A stretch of 64,000 nucleotides of DNA. Origin: Nitratireductor indicus C115. Lineage in GTDB: Bacteria; Pseudomonadota; Alphaproteobacteria; Rhizobiales; Rhizobiaceae. The notes beneath the pieces are model-generated. The model did not search any database, was not told where the DNA came from, and saw only the letters and a list, made by a program, of their open reading frames with translations. The translations under genes were made by a program, and so were the position numbers. This document shows positions 46,848 through 56,165 of this stretch, piece by piece; positions within the stretch are counted from its first letter, which is position 1; every line of letters begins with the position of its first letter. The stretch is from positions 242,499 through 306,498 of the forward strand of contig NZ_AMSI01000006.1 of assembly GCF_000300515.1 (NCBI RefSeq). Reading direction: 5' to 3'.

Positions 46848-48341
46848 TCACTCATAGGCTGCGCAGACATATTTCAGCTCCATAAAATCCTGCATTCCGT
46901 AGGGGCCGCCTTCGCGTCCAAGCCCCGATTGCTTGACGCCACCGAAGGGGATGGGCGCTCCAGTCATCTTTGATGTGTTGATGCCGACCATGCCGTATTC
47001 GAGACGACTGGACACCCGCTCGGCGCGGCTGAGATCCCGTGTGTGCAGATAGGCGGCAAGGCCGTATTCGGTGGCGTTGGCTCGGCGGATCGCATCTTCC
47101 TCGGTCGCGAAACGGCTGATGCCGGCAACCGGTCCGAAAGTCTCTTCATGCATGATGAGCATGCCGTCGGCCACATTCGACAGCACCGTCGGCGCATAGA
47201 AATTCGGTCCCGCATTGTGCACCTGACCGCCAAGCTCCAGTCGTGCGCCGCGTCTTTGAGCATCCTCGACCTGCTCGTGCACTTTCTGGAGGGCCTTGCC
47301 GTGAATCATCGGCCCGATATTCACGCCCGAGGCAAATCCATCCCCCACCTTCAGCCTTGTCGCGCGGTCCACAAACCCTTCGACAAACCGGTCGTAGAGA
47401 CGGTCCTGTACGAAGATGCGGTTGGCAGCGAGGCAGTCCTGCCCTGTCGTCTGGAACTTGGCGTTCATGGCGTCGTCCATGGCACGCTCCAGATCGGCAT
47501 CCTCGAAAACGATGAAGGGGGCGTGGCCACCCAGTTCGAGGCTCACCTTCTTGATGGTCGGCGCGCAAAGGCCTGCAATCACGCGCCCGACCTCGGTGGA
47601 ACCGGTGAAGGAAACGGCACGCACACGCGCGTCGCCGCACAACAGGGGAACCACCCGCCGCGAATTGCCCGTCACGACCGAAAAGACGCCTTTCGCAAAA
47701 CCGGCTTCCTCGGCCAGACGCGCCAGCGCCAGTGCAGAGAATGGCGTCTGTGAGGACGGCAGGCCGATGACGGAACATCCCGCAGCAAGTGCCGCAGCCG
47801 CCTTGCGCGCCAGCATTGCGGAAGGAAAATTCCACGGCGTGATTGCCGCCACAATACCGATCGGCGCCCGATTGACATGCAACCGGCGGCCCGGAAGATG
47901 GCTGCGCAAAACGTCTCCGCCATCACGCTTGGTCTCCTCCGCATACCAGCGGATGAAGCTTGCCGCATAGTCGATCTCGCCAAGGGATTCGTGAAGCGGT
48001 TTGCCCTGCTCAAGGGTTATCAGCGCGGCAAGCCCTTCCCGCCTGGCCATCATCAGGTCGCACCAGGCATTGAGGATGCGGCTGCGCTCGGCAGGAAGAA
48101 ACCCGGACCAGACCTTCAACCCGTCTTCGGCGGCATCGATAGCTTCCATGATCTGGGTGTCTGACAGATCGGGGGCGGTTCCCACCATCTCCCCTGTTGC
48201 CGGATCGTGGACCGCATAGGATTTGCCCCCGTCACCCGCCTGCCAACGACCGGCAAAGAAGGCACGATCTTCGATCAGCGCTCGTGCGCGCTCACGTGGA
48301 TGCTCGAAATAGCCCACCTTATGCTCCCGGCTTGAGGTCAT
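46848..48341 (-). CDS. NAD(P)-dependent aldehyde dehydrogenase, succinate-semialdehyde dehydrogenase-like
   Basis: A 497-residue ALDH close to GabD in length and motifs: ITPWNFPSAMLARKAAAAL (active-site Asn), SFTGSTEVGRVI, SLELGGHAPFIVFEDADLE (general-base Glu), FQTTGQDCLAANRIFV (catalytic Cys), EETFGPVAGI, and GMVGINTSKMTGAPIPFGG near the end. I chose ATG 48341 (MTSSREHK) because family homology begins soon after; the frame continues to 48506 through the upstream terminator, so earlier starts are unlikely. It forms a two-gene unit with the ThDP enzyme, whose 2-oxo acid decarboxylation would give its aldehyde substrate. Confidence 0.92.
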   Translation of the reverse strand: MTSSREHKVGYFEHPRERARALIEDRAFFAGRWQAGDGGKSYAVHDPATGEMVGTAPDLSDTQIMEAIDAAEDGLKVWSGFLPAERSRILNAWCDLMMARREGLAALITLEQGKPLHESLGEIDYAASFIRWYAEETKRDGGDVLRSHLPGRRLHVNRAPIGIVAAITPWNFPSAMLARKAAAALAAGCSVIGLPSSQTPFSALALARLAEEAGFAKGVFSVVTGNSRRVVPLLCGDARVRAVSFTGSTEVGRVIAGLCAPTIKKVSLELGGHAPFIVFEDADLERAMDDAMNAKFQTTGQDCLAANRIFVQDRLYDRFVEGFVDRATRLKVGDGFASGVNIGPMIHGKALQKVHEQVEDAQRRGARLELGGQVHNAGPNFYAPTVLSNVADGMLIMHEETFGPVAGISRFATEEDAIRRANATEYGLAAYLHTRDLSRAERVSSRLEYGMVGINTSKMTGAPIPFGGVKQSGLGREGGPYGMQDFMELKYVCAAYE

Positions 48342-48489
48342 CGCTTTCGCCGGGACTATCGACCTGAACCACGCTCGGAAACAAACGAATAGCGTGATGC
48401 CCATGAATGAGCTGTGATCATGCATGAACACCTGCTCGTCCCGTTTTCTCCAGGTTTCAAAGGGCATCGCGGGCACACCCCCCACAACG

Positions 48490-48521
48490 AAATGAGCCCG
48501 GCGCATGCACCGGGCTCATTT
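48490..48521 (-). terminator. Strong intrinsic terminator after the amidase gene
   Basis: AAATGAGCCCGG (48490-48501) pairs perfectly with CCGGGCTCATTT (48510-48521), 12 bp with an 8-nt loop. Read on the minus strand it ends in CATTTCGTTG. It ends the long transport-SDR-amidase operon before the ALDH-ThDP unit. Confidence 0.85.
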
Positions 48522-48555
48522 CGCACAAATTGTTTCTGCTCCGAGGCTATATGAC

Positions 48556-49980
48556 CTAGAGGGCGAGCCCGCCTGCAAAGCGCAGGAGATCGAGGTCACC
48601 ATAGGGGCGCCCGATGATCTGCACCGCAACCATTTGACCGCTCTCGGAGAGCCGGAACGGAATCGCCACCGCCGGCAGGCCAAGACTGTTGACCCACCGA
48701 TTGAAATCGAGAAGTTCGAGCGTCAGCGCGCGAACGCTCTCGGCCGGCCCGTTCAGTTCTTTCCGCCGATAACAGCCGCGCGGCGTGATGGGCGAGACGA
48801 TCAGATCGCATTTCGACAGGGTGCCTGCGAGAAAATCGGCGGTCAGGCGAGACCGGATACGCTGGGCAACATCATAGTCCCGGCGTGCAATGGAGGCCCC
48901 TATGGCAAGGCGCTGGCGCACATTTCCCGTAAAGGCATCCGGCATCTCCTCGAATGCAGGATGCAGGAACCGAGCCGCCTCATAGCCGGTGATGACCGTG
49001 GCAATGCCGTTGCACAAGGCAAGGTCGGGCACTGCAACATCTTGCCCCGAACCCGAGCGGGCAGCCGCCAGAAACCGGTTCAGCGCCTTTGCGGTATCCG
49101 CATCGCTCGCCGCAAACAGCTCCTGCGCGATGCCGATCCGCATGCCGCTTTCCGCCTTCCGCCAGGCCGGAGACGATTTCCCGATCAGCGTTTCAGCGAC
49201 CCGGCGAAGCATGCGGGCATCGCTGGCAACAATCGCCGGACAATCATGGCTGTGGCTCAAAGGCACGAGCCCGGACGCATCGAGCAGCCCATTGGTCGGC
49301 TTCCATCCCCACACCCCGCAAAATGCCGCCGGAATACGGATGGACCCTCCCGTATCCGTGCCGATTGCAAACGGCACGATCCCCGCGCCGACGGCAACTG
49401 AGGAGCCGGAAGACGACCCGCCGACCAGAAGCTCGGGATCAAGCGGATTGATCGGTGCCCCGTAAAAGGGGTTCTCGCCGGTCGTCGAATAGCTGAAAGG
49501 GTCGAGATTGGTCGCACCGACCGGAATGGCCCCGGCTGCAAATAGGCGTTCAAGAAGCGGTGCCTGCTCCACACCTCGCGACGGAAAACGATAGGGTGTT
49601 CCATCGCCGGGCAGATGGCCATGCGCGAAGAAGACATCCTTGAACGCGAAGGGGAGATTGGCGAGCGTTCCGTCCCCCATTGCCTTCCCACCGGTCATCG
49701 AATGGGCCTCTTCCTCCGAAAAGAGGCGGATGAAGGCATTGAGCGCCTGCCGTTCATCGGCTCTGCGGCGTGCACTTTCGAACGCATTCGAGGGCGCATG
49801 TTCTCCCGCGAGCGCTTCTGCGGCTCCTCCGTCGCGGCGCTCCCCTTCGGCGGCAAGGATTTCGTTCACGAAAGGCGAGGCGCCGGTCGTCTCGTGGGTA
49901 TCGAGCACCTGCTTCAGCCCAAGAACGGCATCCTGCACACCCGATGGGTTCGGGGGATCGAAAGCGAGAGTGGCAGTCAT
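48556..49980 (-). CDS. Amidase signature-family hydrolase
   Basis: A 474-residue amidase-signature enzyme. The Ser-cisSer-Lys triad is visible: Lys in LPFAFKDVFF, cis-Ser in VGGSSSGSSVAVGAG and nucleophile Ser in FAIGTDTGGSIRIPAAFCG. It hydrolyses a C-N amide bond, releasing ammonia. I favour ATG 49980 (MTATLAFDPP), 17 bp after the RraA stop; ATG 50001 would overlap it. It is the last gene before the terminator at 48490. With the PuuE-like ring-opening candidate at 52345 it could act on the half-amide formed from a cyclic imide; GatA is unlikely because gatB/C are absent and length fits catabolic amidases. Confidence 0.91.
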   Translation of the reverse strand: MTATLAFDPPNPSGVQDAVLGLKQVLDTHETTGASPFVNEILAAEGERRDGGAAEALAGEHAPSNAFESARRRADERQALNAFIRLFSEEEAHSMTGGKAMGDGTLANLPFAFKDVFFAHGHLPGDGTPYRFPSRGVEQAPLLERLFAAGAIPVGATNLDPFSYSTTGENPFYGAPINPLDPELLVGGSSSGSSVAVGAGIVPFAIGTDTGGSIRIPAAFCGVWGWKPTNGLLDASGLVPLSHSHDCPAIVASDARMLRRVAETLIGKSSPAWRKAESGMRIGIAQELFAASDADTAKALNRFLAAARSGSGQDVAVPDLALCNGIATVITGYEAARFLHPAFEEMPDAFTGNVRQRLAIGASIARRDYDVAQRIRSRLTADFLAGTLSKCDLIVSPITPRGCYRRKELNGPAESVRALTLELLDFNRWVNSLGLPAVAIPFRLSESGQMVAVQIIGRPYGDLDLLRFAGGLAL

Positions 49981-49997
49981 TCCCCCGATATCTCCAT

Positions 49998-50672
49998 TCA
50001 AACGTGGCCGTAGACCTTCAGCGCTTCGCTGAGGGTCATTCCATTGGCGAGCTCCCGCCGGATGTTGATTTCGCCGGCCGTCAGCGCCTCCGCCTTCTCG
50101 AGGACGGCCTCGATGCGGGCGGCGGGAATGACGATGGCGCCATCTGCGTCGGCCAGAATAAAGTCGCCCGGCGCAACCTCAACATGTTTCGACGTCGCGC
50201 CACGGATAAACACCGGTACTTGCCACGCATTCACCTTCCAGCGCCCGATAGACTGGACCGGCGAGCGGTATCTGGCGAAGACCGGAAAATCATGCTGGTT
50301 GAGCCAGGCGATATCGCGCACACCGCCATCCGCGAGCGCGCCGACACATCCTCTCTCCTTCAGCCCGAGTGCGATCAGCTCCCCGAAATAACAAGTGCCA
50401 TCGCCATCGCCCGACCAGACGGAAATTTCATCTTCGGAAATCCCCTGGCAGGCTGTCATCTTTTCGGCATCTCCCCCCATACCATAGGGTGTGGACTGGC
50501 CACGTATCGTATAGGCAAAGCCCGCGAGCTTGCCGCTTGTGCCTGAAAAGCTGCGAAAATCCGCAGCCAGGCCCTGGTGAAGCAGCCCCATGTCATCGAG
50601 CACATCGGCGACATTGGACGTATCAACCTTGAGAAAGCGCGCGCGGATTTCCGCCCGGATGTTCTGGGACAT
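49998..50672 (-). CDS. RraA-like 4-hydroxy-4-methyl-2-oxoglutarate aldolase/oxaloacetate decarboxylase family
   Basis: A 224-residue RraA-fold protein. DTSNVADVLDDMG near the N-terminus, GELIALGLKERGCVGALADGGVRD (the G-x-R-D metal and substrate motif of class II pyruvate aldolases) and APGDFILADADGAIVIPAAR are present. Catabolic relatives cleave 4-hydroxy-4-methyl-2-oxoglutarate or decarboxylate oxaloacetate; RraA proper, an RNase E inhibitor, is shorter. It lies between SDR and amidase genes, so a pyruvate-forming aldolase or oxaloacetate decarboxylase step is the better guess. Confidence 0.87.
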   Translation of the reverse strand: MSQNIRAEIRARFLKVDTSNVADVLDDMGLLHQGLAADFRSFSGTSGKLAGFAYTIRGQSTPYGMGGDAEKMTACQGISEDEISVWSGDGDGTCYFGELIALGLKERGCVGALADGGVRDIAWLNQHDFPVFARYRSPVQSIGRWKVNAWQVPVFIRGATSKHVEVAPGDFILADADGAIVIPAARIEAVLEKAEALTAGEINIRRELANGMTLSEALKVYGHV

Positions 50673-50695
50673 ATTCAGTACTCCTGAAAAAGGGA

Positions 50696-51481
50696 TCAGA
50701 TGCTGGCGATCAACCCGCCGTCGACGCGAATGGTCGATCCGGTGATGTAACCCGCCTGACGGCTGGCGAGGAAAGCGACCGCCGCGCCATATTCGGCCGG
50801 ATCGCCATAACGCCCCACGGGTATGGAGCCGGTGCTTTCAGCTTCGACCTCGGCGACAGCACGGTTCTCCCGCTTCGCCTTTGCCTCGTCGAGCTGGCGT
50901 ATGCGAGCGGTTGCAATCCGCCCGGGCAGAATGATGTTGGCTGTAACGCCGTCGCGTGCGACCTCGCGCGACAACGTCTTCGACCAGCCGACAAGCGACA
51001 TGCGCACGGCATTCGATATGCCAAGATTGGGAATTGGCGCCACCACACCCGAAGACGTGCTGGTGACAATGCGTCCGAACTTGCGGGCACGCATACCGGG
51101 CAGAAAACGGTCCGTGACCGCAAAGACGGAGCAGGCCATGGAGCCGAAATAGCGCATCCAATCCTCCCCGTTCACGCCCGCGGCGGTGGTTGGCGGCGGG
51201 CCGCCCGTATTGTTGACGAGAATATCCACGCCGCCATGGCTTTCTTCGATTGCCGCAGCATGACGCTCCAGCGCCTTGGTGTCGGCAATGTCCCAGACCA
51301 GCGCATGGGCCTCGCCGCCGGCTGCGCGAATGCGCCCCGCCACGGTCGAAAGCGCGTCCTCATTGATGTCGGCCACGAAAAGGCGCGCGCCCTCCGCCGC
51401 CAGAGCCTCGGCAATGGCACCGCCAAGCCCGCCCCCCGCGCCGAAGACCAGCGCGGTTTTTTCTTTTAATCCGAAATCCAT
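50696..51481 (-). CDS. SDR-family oxidoreductase lacking the canonical YxxxK motif (second copy)
   Basis: A 261-residue SDR: TALVFGAGGGLGGAI cofactor motif, LFVADINEDAL with an acidic second strand (suggesting NAD), NNTGGPPP, and the Ser strand STSSGVVAPIPNLG. The catalytic Tyr and Lys positions read ISNAVRMSLVGWSK, the same SNxxR replacement as at 21440-22228. C-terminal GYITGSTIRVDGG is typical. About half the residues appear shared with the other copy, so they form one unusual clade. It lies 12 bp after the aspartate-dehydrogenase-like gene in one operon. Confidence 0.88.
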   Translation of the reverse strand: MDFGLKEKTALVFGAGGGLGGAIAEALAAEGARLFVADINEDALSTVAGRIRAAGGEAHALVWDIADTKALERHAAAIEESHGGVDILVNNTGGPPPTTAAGVNGEDWMRYFGSMACSVFAVTDRFLPGMRARKFGRIVTSTSSGVVAPIPNLGISNAVRMSLVGWSKTLSREVARDGVTANIILPGRIATARIRQLDEAKAKRENRAVAEVEAESTGSIPVGRYGDPAEYGAAVAFLASRQAGYITGSTIRVDGGLIASI

Positions 51482-51493
51482 GTCAGTCTCCGG

Positions 51494-52342
51494 TCAGGTG
51501 CCGACCCGCAGGGGTGCGCGCAGCCTTCTGAGCGCCGCGATCACCGAAAGGGCAGTGATGCGCCCCGTCTTCGGGTTTTCGCTGGGAATGTTCTCGATGG
51601 ACATCGAGAAGGATGCACTGTCGGAATCCACCTCGATGTGATGCGTATTGCGCTTCAGGGCGGGGTCCGCCCAGATGTCGAGCTGTGTCTTGTCCGGCCC
51701 GAGGCCTGCTAGCGACAAGGCGACCGCAACATTCAGATTGGCAGGAAACCCCACTGCCGCCTCACGCGCGGTGCCGGAAAAGACACGCAACGGCTCCTTG
51801 ATGTCCTGAATGTCGATATTGTTCGAAACCAGATAAGGAGCGCCCACGAGCCCTGTCACGGGTTTGCGCGTGGTCATGCGCACGCTGCGGATTTCACCCT
51901 CGGCAGCGGCACTCACCGCATCGAGCCCGAGCAGAGCTCCCGAAGGCACGATGATCTGGCCGCCATTTTCGCGGGCCGTATCGATCAGGTCCATATTCCG
52001 CAGCAGGGCACCGCAGGAAAGCACCACCGCCTTCTTGCCCTGGCTCACGAAGGGCAGAACCACCTCGCGCAGGATCGCGGCGGGAGCGCATTCCACAACC
52101 ACGTCGGCATGCAGCTCCAGCTCACGCAGATCGACAATGGCCGTATTTGCATGACCGGGCCCGAGCTTCTCGCGGGCCGCATCCTTGTCGCGCACCGCGA
52201 TGGCGCCGAGCTCGAATCCCGGCAGGCCATCAGCCAGCCTGCGCGCGATCTGCAGACCGACAGCGCCAAGACCGGCCACGGCAACCCGCAACGGTCTTTC
52301 ACTGGCTGTTTCGGGCAGGTTGGGAGCATTTGCCAATGCCAT
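51494..52342 (-). CDS. nadX: Aspartate dehydrogenase-like (NadX-family) oxidoreductase
   Basis: A 282-residue NAD(P)-dependent amino acid dehydrogenase. The Rossmann motif is VAVAGLGAVGLQIARRL, with VVVECAPAAILREVVLPF, VPSGALLGLDAVSAAAEGEI, FPANLNVAVALSLAGLGPD, and a catalytic-region His in RNTHHIEVDS. The family oxidises L-aspartate to iminoaspartate/oxaloacetate plus ammonia; homologues beside SDR and RraA genes may act on other amino or hydroxy acids. It ends 12 bp before the SDR start and begins 2 bp after the PuuE-like gene's stop. NAD biosynthesis is unlikely because nadA and nadC are absent. Confidence 0.88.
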   Translation of the reverse strand: MALANAPNLPETASERPLRVAVAGLGAVGLQIARRLADGLPGFELGAIAVRDKDAAREKLGPGHANTAIVDLRELELHADVVVECAPAAILREVVLPFVSQGKKAVVLSCGALLRNMDLIDTARENGGQIIVPSGALLGLDAVSAAAEGEIRSVRMTTRKPVTGLVGAPYLVSNNIDIQDIKEPLRVFSGTAREAAVGFPANLNVAVALSLAGLGPDKTQLDIWADPALKRNTHHIEVDSDSASFSMSIENIPSENPKTGRITALSVIAALRRLRAPLRVGT

Positions 52343-52344
52343 GG

Positions 52345-53232
52345 CTACACCTTTCGGTTGGCGGACAGCGCCGCGTAGTGATCGTGAATTTGACCGGGCG
52401 TGGTGAACCAGATACGGTCGCTGTGCTCTTTCAGCTTGTCGAGCACGCGCCGGAACTGGCGAAGCCGGAACGGCTGCCCCACCAGGAATGTGTGAATGGT
52501 GATGCCATAGACCAGAGACTGATCCCGGGACTGGTCGAGCATCTCTTCCAGATTGTCGATCGCCATGTCGGCAAACGCGCTCGCCGTGCCGTCATGCAGC
52601 GCGATCATCGGAATGTCGTTGACCTCATGGGGATAGGGAACGCTCATCAGCGGGCCGTGCGCGGTTTTCAGCCATGCGGGCTGATCGTCGATCGGCCAGT
52701 CCAGCGTGTAGTCGAACCCCCGCTCCTTGAGCAGGTCCTCGGTGTTTGCGCTTGGATGCGCGCCGGGCGACATCCATCCCTTCGGCGCCTGCCCCTCATG
52801 CTGCTCGATCAGGCGCGCCACGCGGTCGATTGCAGCGGCTTCCTCCTTCTCGTCCATGCCGTTGGGATGCTCGGAGTTGGTATGGCCATGGGCAATGAAC
52901 TCGTCGCCGCGCCGGCGGAACTGCTCGAGAAGCTCGGGACAGTGGTCATAGCAAGCCGTGTTCAGAAGGATCGCCAATGGCAGATCATATTCGTCGAACA
53001 GGCGGGCAAGCCGGAAACCGCCGACACGGTTTCCGTATTCACGCCAGCCCCAATTGTAGCTGTTGGGATGCTGGAGCCCCGGCGAATAGGCGAGCCCCAG
53101 CCCCGAACCATAGGAAAAATGCTCGACACAGAGGGCCACGTAGACGGCCAGCCGCTTCCCCTCCGGCCAGGTGAAATCCGGTCGGTTTTCGATGGGCGAA
53201 TAGGTCAATCTCGGATTGTTCAGAAATTCCAT
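52345..53232 (-). CDS. Polysaccharide deacetylase-fold protein, PuuE (allantoinase/cyclic imidase)-like
   Basis: A 295-residue NodB-fold hydrolase. Elements are VYVALCVEHFSYGSG, REYGNRVGGFRLARLFDEYD, LPLAILLNTACYDHCPELLE, FIAHGHTNSEHPNG (metal-binding His) and GWMSPGAHPSANTEDLLKER, with IHTFLVGQPFRLRQF near the end. The RxxGNRVG region is typical of the PuuE branch, whose characterised members open rings of allantoin or cyclic imides rather than deacetylate sugars. It has no signal peptide, so it is cytoplasmic. It follows the RbsB-like importer genes and precedes NadX in one operon, which suits opening of an imported ring compound. Confidence 0.86.
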   Translation of the reverse strand: MEFLNNPRLTYSPIENRPDFTWPEGKRLAVYVALCVEHFSYGSGLGLAYSPGLQHPNSYNWGWREYGNRVGGFRLARLFDEYDLPLAILLNTACYDHCPELLEQFRRRGDEFIAHGHTNSEHPNGMDEKEEAAAIDRVARLIEQHEGQAPKGWMSPGAHPSANTEDLLKERGFDYTLDWPIDDQPAWLKTAHGPLMSVPYPHEVNDIPMIALHDGTASAFADMAIDNLEEMLDQSRDQSLVYGITIHTFLVGQPFRLRQFRRVLDKLKEHSDRIWFTTPGQIHDHYAALSANRKV

Positions 53233-53261
53233 TGTGCGGCCTCCTGTCTGATGCGCTTCTG

Positions 53262-54212
53262 TTACGGACGGTAGCCTTCCGGGGCGACCACATCGCCCAG
53301 ATCGACCGTGTCGACATTGCTGGCGTCAATCAGAAGCGCCGGCGTGACGATGCTCTTCTCGACAGCAACGCCCTTGGACGCATCGACGGCAGCCTTGAGC
53401 GCCGCCCTGCCCTGCGCCACGATCTTCTGGATCGAGGTGCATGCAAGCTTGCCGGACTTGATGAGGTCCTGCGCGGTGGGGCTGAGATTGGAGGCCGTGA
53501 ACACCACGTTCTTGATCCCCGCAGCCTCGAAGGCGTTGATGACCCCTGCAGCCATGTCGTCCGTGGCCGAATAGACGCCGTTGACATCCGGAAAGCGCTG
53601 GCTCCAGTCCTCGGCAACTCTGAGCGCATCATTGCGGTTGTCGGCGAGACGGGATTCCGCAACGACCTTCATGTCCGGAAATTCGGCTGTGAGCGTCTCG
53701 TTGAAACCGGCAGCGCGCCGGTCCGACCAGGTCTGTCCCTGCGGACCGGCCATCATTGCGACCTCGCCCTTGCCGGACAGGGCCTTGCCCATGCATTCCG
53801 CCTGCAGCTTGCCCATATCGTAATGGTCGGCGCTGACGACCGCGCTCAGCCCTTCATTGGAGGGCGGCGAGGAAATACCGACGACCTTGATGCCGGCAGC
53901 AAGCGCCTGCTCGACCACCGGAGCTATGGAATCCCCGTTCGTCGCCCCGATAACGATGGCGTCGACACCGCGCTGCACCAGGTCCTGGATCTGCGAAATC
54001 TGCTGCACGGCATTGGCGTCGCCACCGGCATCGACGACGATCAGTTCGACGCCGGCTTCCTCTGCCGCCTTCTGGACGCCATAGGTGGCCGAGACCCAGA
54101 AGGAGGAGGCAAGGCTCGGCACGGAGAAGCCGATGGTTTCGGCCTGGGCAGCGGAGGCCGCCGAGATCGCGAGAAGCGCGGCTGCGGCCCTCAGTTTTGT
54201 TTTGAAAGTCAT
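53262..54212 (-). CDS. RbsB-type ABC transporter substrate-binding protein
   Basis: A 316-residue periplasmic binding protein: signal peptide MTFKTKLRAAAALLAISAAS ending at AQA-ET, then a Peripla_BP_4 fold with IGFSVPSLASSFWVSATYGV, DANAVQQISQIQDLVQRGVD, AIVIGATNGDSIAPVVEQAL, QTWSDRRAAGFNETL, and NGVYSATDDMAAGVINAFEA. Such proteins usually bind sugars or related polar ligands. It is the last transporter gene after ATPase (56162) and two permeases (55191, 54217), with the PuuE-like gene 29 bp downstream. Confidence 0.93.
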   Translation of the reverse strand: MTFKTKLRAAAALLAISAASAAQAETIGFSVPSLASSFWVSATYGVQKAAEEAGVELIVVDAGGDANAVQQISQIQDLVQRGVDAIVIGATNGDSIAPVVEQALAAGIKVVGISSPPSNEGLSAVVSADHYDMGKLQAECMGKALSGKGEVAMMAGPQGQTWSDRRAAGFNETLTAEFPDMKVVAESRLADNRNDALRVAEDWSQRFPDVNGVYSATDDMAAGVINAFEAAGIKNVVFTASNLSPTAQDLIKSGKLACTSIQKIVAQGRAALKAAVDASKGVAVEKSIVTPALLIDASNVDTVDLGDVVAPEGYRP

Positions 54213-54216
54213 GGTC

Positions 54217-55194
54217 TCAATTCCCCTTTTTTCGGGCCCGTTTTTTCAGCCGGGTCACCAATTGTGGCGCAACGCTTACGGAGGATGCGGCAATGATCAC
54301 TGCGCCAATCGCGATCTCTGCCGTGAACGGTGAAATGCCCGACATGTTGAGGCCGCTGCCGAGCGACTGGATGAAAGCAGCCCCGAGGAGCGTGCCCAGC
54401 GGCGAGGCCACGCCACCCGTCAACGCGGTTCCGCCGATCACGGCAGAGGCAATGGACTGAAGCTCCATGCCCGATCCGTCCGTCGGAAGGCCCGCACCGG
54501 CGCGGGCAAGCATGGCAAGGCCCGCAAGGCTCGCGAACAGACCGGCGAGTTGGTAGGCCGCGATATGCACACGCACAGCATTCATGCCGACCAGTCTTGC
54601 CGCGTCGGGGTTGGAACCGAACATCAGGATGCGACGGCCAAGCAGCGTGAAACGGATGATGCATGCGGCGGCGCCGACGCCGGCGAAGGCAAGCCAGGCG
54701 AGCGGGGCAAGCCCGAACCAGTTCCCATAGGCGAGTTGCAGCATCGCACCAGGCTCGCTCATCGGGATGACCTGGCCGGAATCGCTGACGAGAAGGCTGA
54801 GCCCCCGCGCCCCGATCAGCATGCCAAGCGTCGTGACGATGGGCTGAACCTCGACGCGTGCAATCAGGAAGCCATTGATCGTTCCGGCGACAAGCCCCGT
54901 CAGGAGCCCTGCCAGAAGGCCGACCGGCCCCACCGCGTTCCAGGCGAGCGCGGCCACGACACTGGACAGCGCCGCCACCGCTCCGACGGAAATATCGAAA
55001 CCGCGCACTGTTAGTGCGAACATCTGTCCCGTTGCGAGGAGAACGAGCACACTCATCTGCAATGCGATGCTGGCGGCATTTCCGGTTGTCATGTAGCGGC
55101 CATTCAGGAGACCGAAGAGACACCAGACCCCGACGAGAAACAGGAATGCGACGAGCGCCCGCGCATGCAGGAGACGATGGATCAGAGCGCTCAT
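54217..55194 (-). CDS. RbsC-type ABC transporter permease
   Basis: A 325-residue permease with about nine spans. Motifs are RGFDISVGAVAALSSVVAA, LVAGTINGFLIARVEVQPIV-type segment, TTLGMLIGARGLSLLVSDSG and ASAVIGGTALTGGVASPLG near the C-terminus. I chose ATG 55194 because it overlaps the upstream permease stop by ATGA; the reading frame extends to 56220 but upstream of 55194 it runs out of phase with that permease. It pairs with 55191-56165 as a heterodimer. Confidence 0.92.
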   Translation of the reverse strand: MSALIHRLLHARALVAFLFLVGVWCLFGLLNGRYMTTGNAASIALQMSVLVLLATGQMFALTVRGFDISVGAVAALSSVVAALAWNAVGPVGLLAGLLTGLVAGTINGFLIARVEVQPIVTTLGMLIGARGLSLLVSDSGQVIPMSEPGAMLQLAYGNWFGLAPLAWLAFAGVGAAACIIRFTLLGRRILMFGSNPDAARLVGMNAVRVHIAAYQLAGLFASLAGLAMLARAGAGLPTDGSGMELQSIASAVIGGTALTGGVASPLGTLLGAAFIQSLGSGLNMSGISPFTAEIAIGAVIIAASSVSVAPQLVTRLKKRARKKGN

Positions 55195-56165
55195 CGCCGG
55201 GCTCCCTTGAAGAGGATCTGAAGATCGACGGAGAACCCTGCCGCAAGCCGCTGCATGACGACCGACACGACGATCACCAGCGCAATAAGCAATTGCTGGA
55301 TGGCGACCGGATAGTTGAGGAGCACGACGGCATTGTTGAGCATCGCGATGATCGCGACCCCTGCGATCACCTGGATCGCCGACCCGCGTCCTCCGGTCAA
55401 CGGTATGCCACCGATCGCACAGGCCGCGATGGTCTGAAATGGCAGGTCCGGCATAAGATTGGGCTGGCCCGACCCCACGCGGCTCGTCAGGATGACGCTC
55501 GCCACACCCGCAAACAGTCCCGCCAATACATAGCCCGTGAAGAGCGTGCCTTTCACGCCGATGCCTGAAAGGCGAGCGGCACTTGCATTGGCGCCCACGA
55601 GATAGAACCGGCGTCCGAGTTCCGTGTGTGCGAGCAGCCCCCACAAACACAGGAGCGCAATTGCGGCGAGAAGCACGGCGACTGGAATTCCCATGACCTC
55701 GCCGACGGCAGGCCAGCGGAAGAGCATGCTCGGCGCCGCGTCGATGGGCAGGCCGCCTGCCAGACTGGAAGCCAGCCCGTGGCCGATCATCAGCGTGCCA
55801 AGCGTCACCACCACCGCCGGCAGGCCGATGCCGGCAATGAGCGTCGCATTGAGAACGCCAACCAGCACCACCACCACGACCCCCGCCAGAAAGGCAGCGA
55901 CAGGCCCGACGCTCGGCAACAGCATGACGGTTACGACCGACGCGAGAGCGACCGACGAACCGAAGGAAAACTCTATTCCCCCGAGAATCAGGACGATGGC
56001 CTGACCGCAAGCGACGATTGCCAGGATCGCGGCAATACGTGCAACATTCTCGAGATTTCCCGGATTGGCGAAACGCGGCACGAAAAGGGCGCAGACCACA
56101 AAGAACACGAGCGCGATCAACACTGACACGGGGACAGAACGGATATGCCTTGAAAGAGCAGTCAT
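55191..56165 (-). CDS. RbsC-type ABC transporter permease
   Basis: A 324-residue permease of the branched/ribose type. It begins with a membrane span (VSVLIALVFFVVCALFVPRF), carries GGIEFSFGSSVALASVVTVM, VGVLNATLIAGIGLPAVVVT followed by LGTLMIGHGLASSLAGGLP, and IAACAIGGIPLTGGRGSAIQ near the end. Its start overlaps the ATPase stop by ATGA, as its stop overlaps the second permease start, so the transporter subunits are translated as a coupled chain. Confidence 0.92.
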   Translation of the reverse strand: MTALSRHIRSVPVSVLIALVFFVVCALFVPRFANPGNLENVARIAAILAIVACGQAIVLILGGIEFSFGSSVALASVVTVMLLPSVGPVAAFLAGVVVVVLVGVLNATLIAGIGLPAVVVTLGTLMIGHGLASSLAGGLPIDAAPSMLFRWPAVGEVMGIPVAVLLAAIALLCLWGLLAHTELGRRFYLVGANASAARLSGIGVKGTLFTGYVLAGLFAGVASVILTSRVGSGQPNLMPDLPFQTIAACAIGGIPLTGGRGSAIQVIAGVAIIAMLNNAVVLLNYPVAIQQLLIALVIVVSVVMQRLAAGFSVDLQILFKGARR

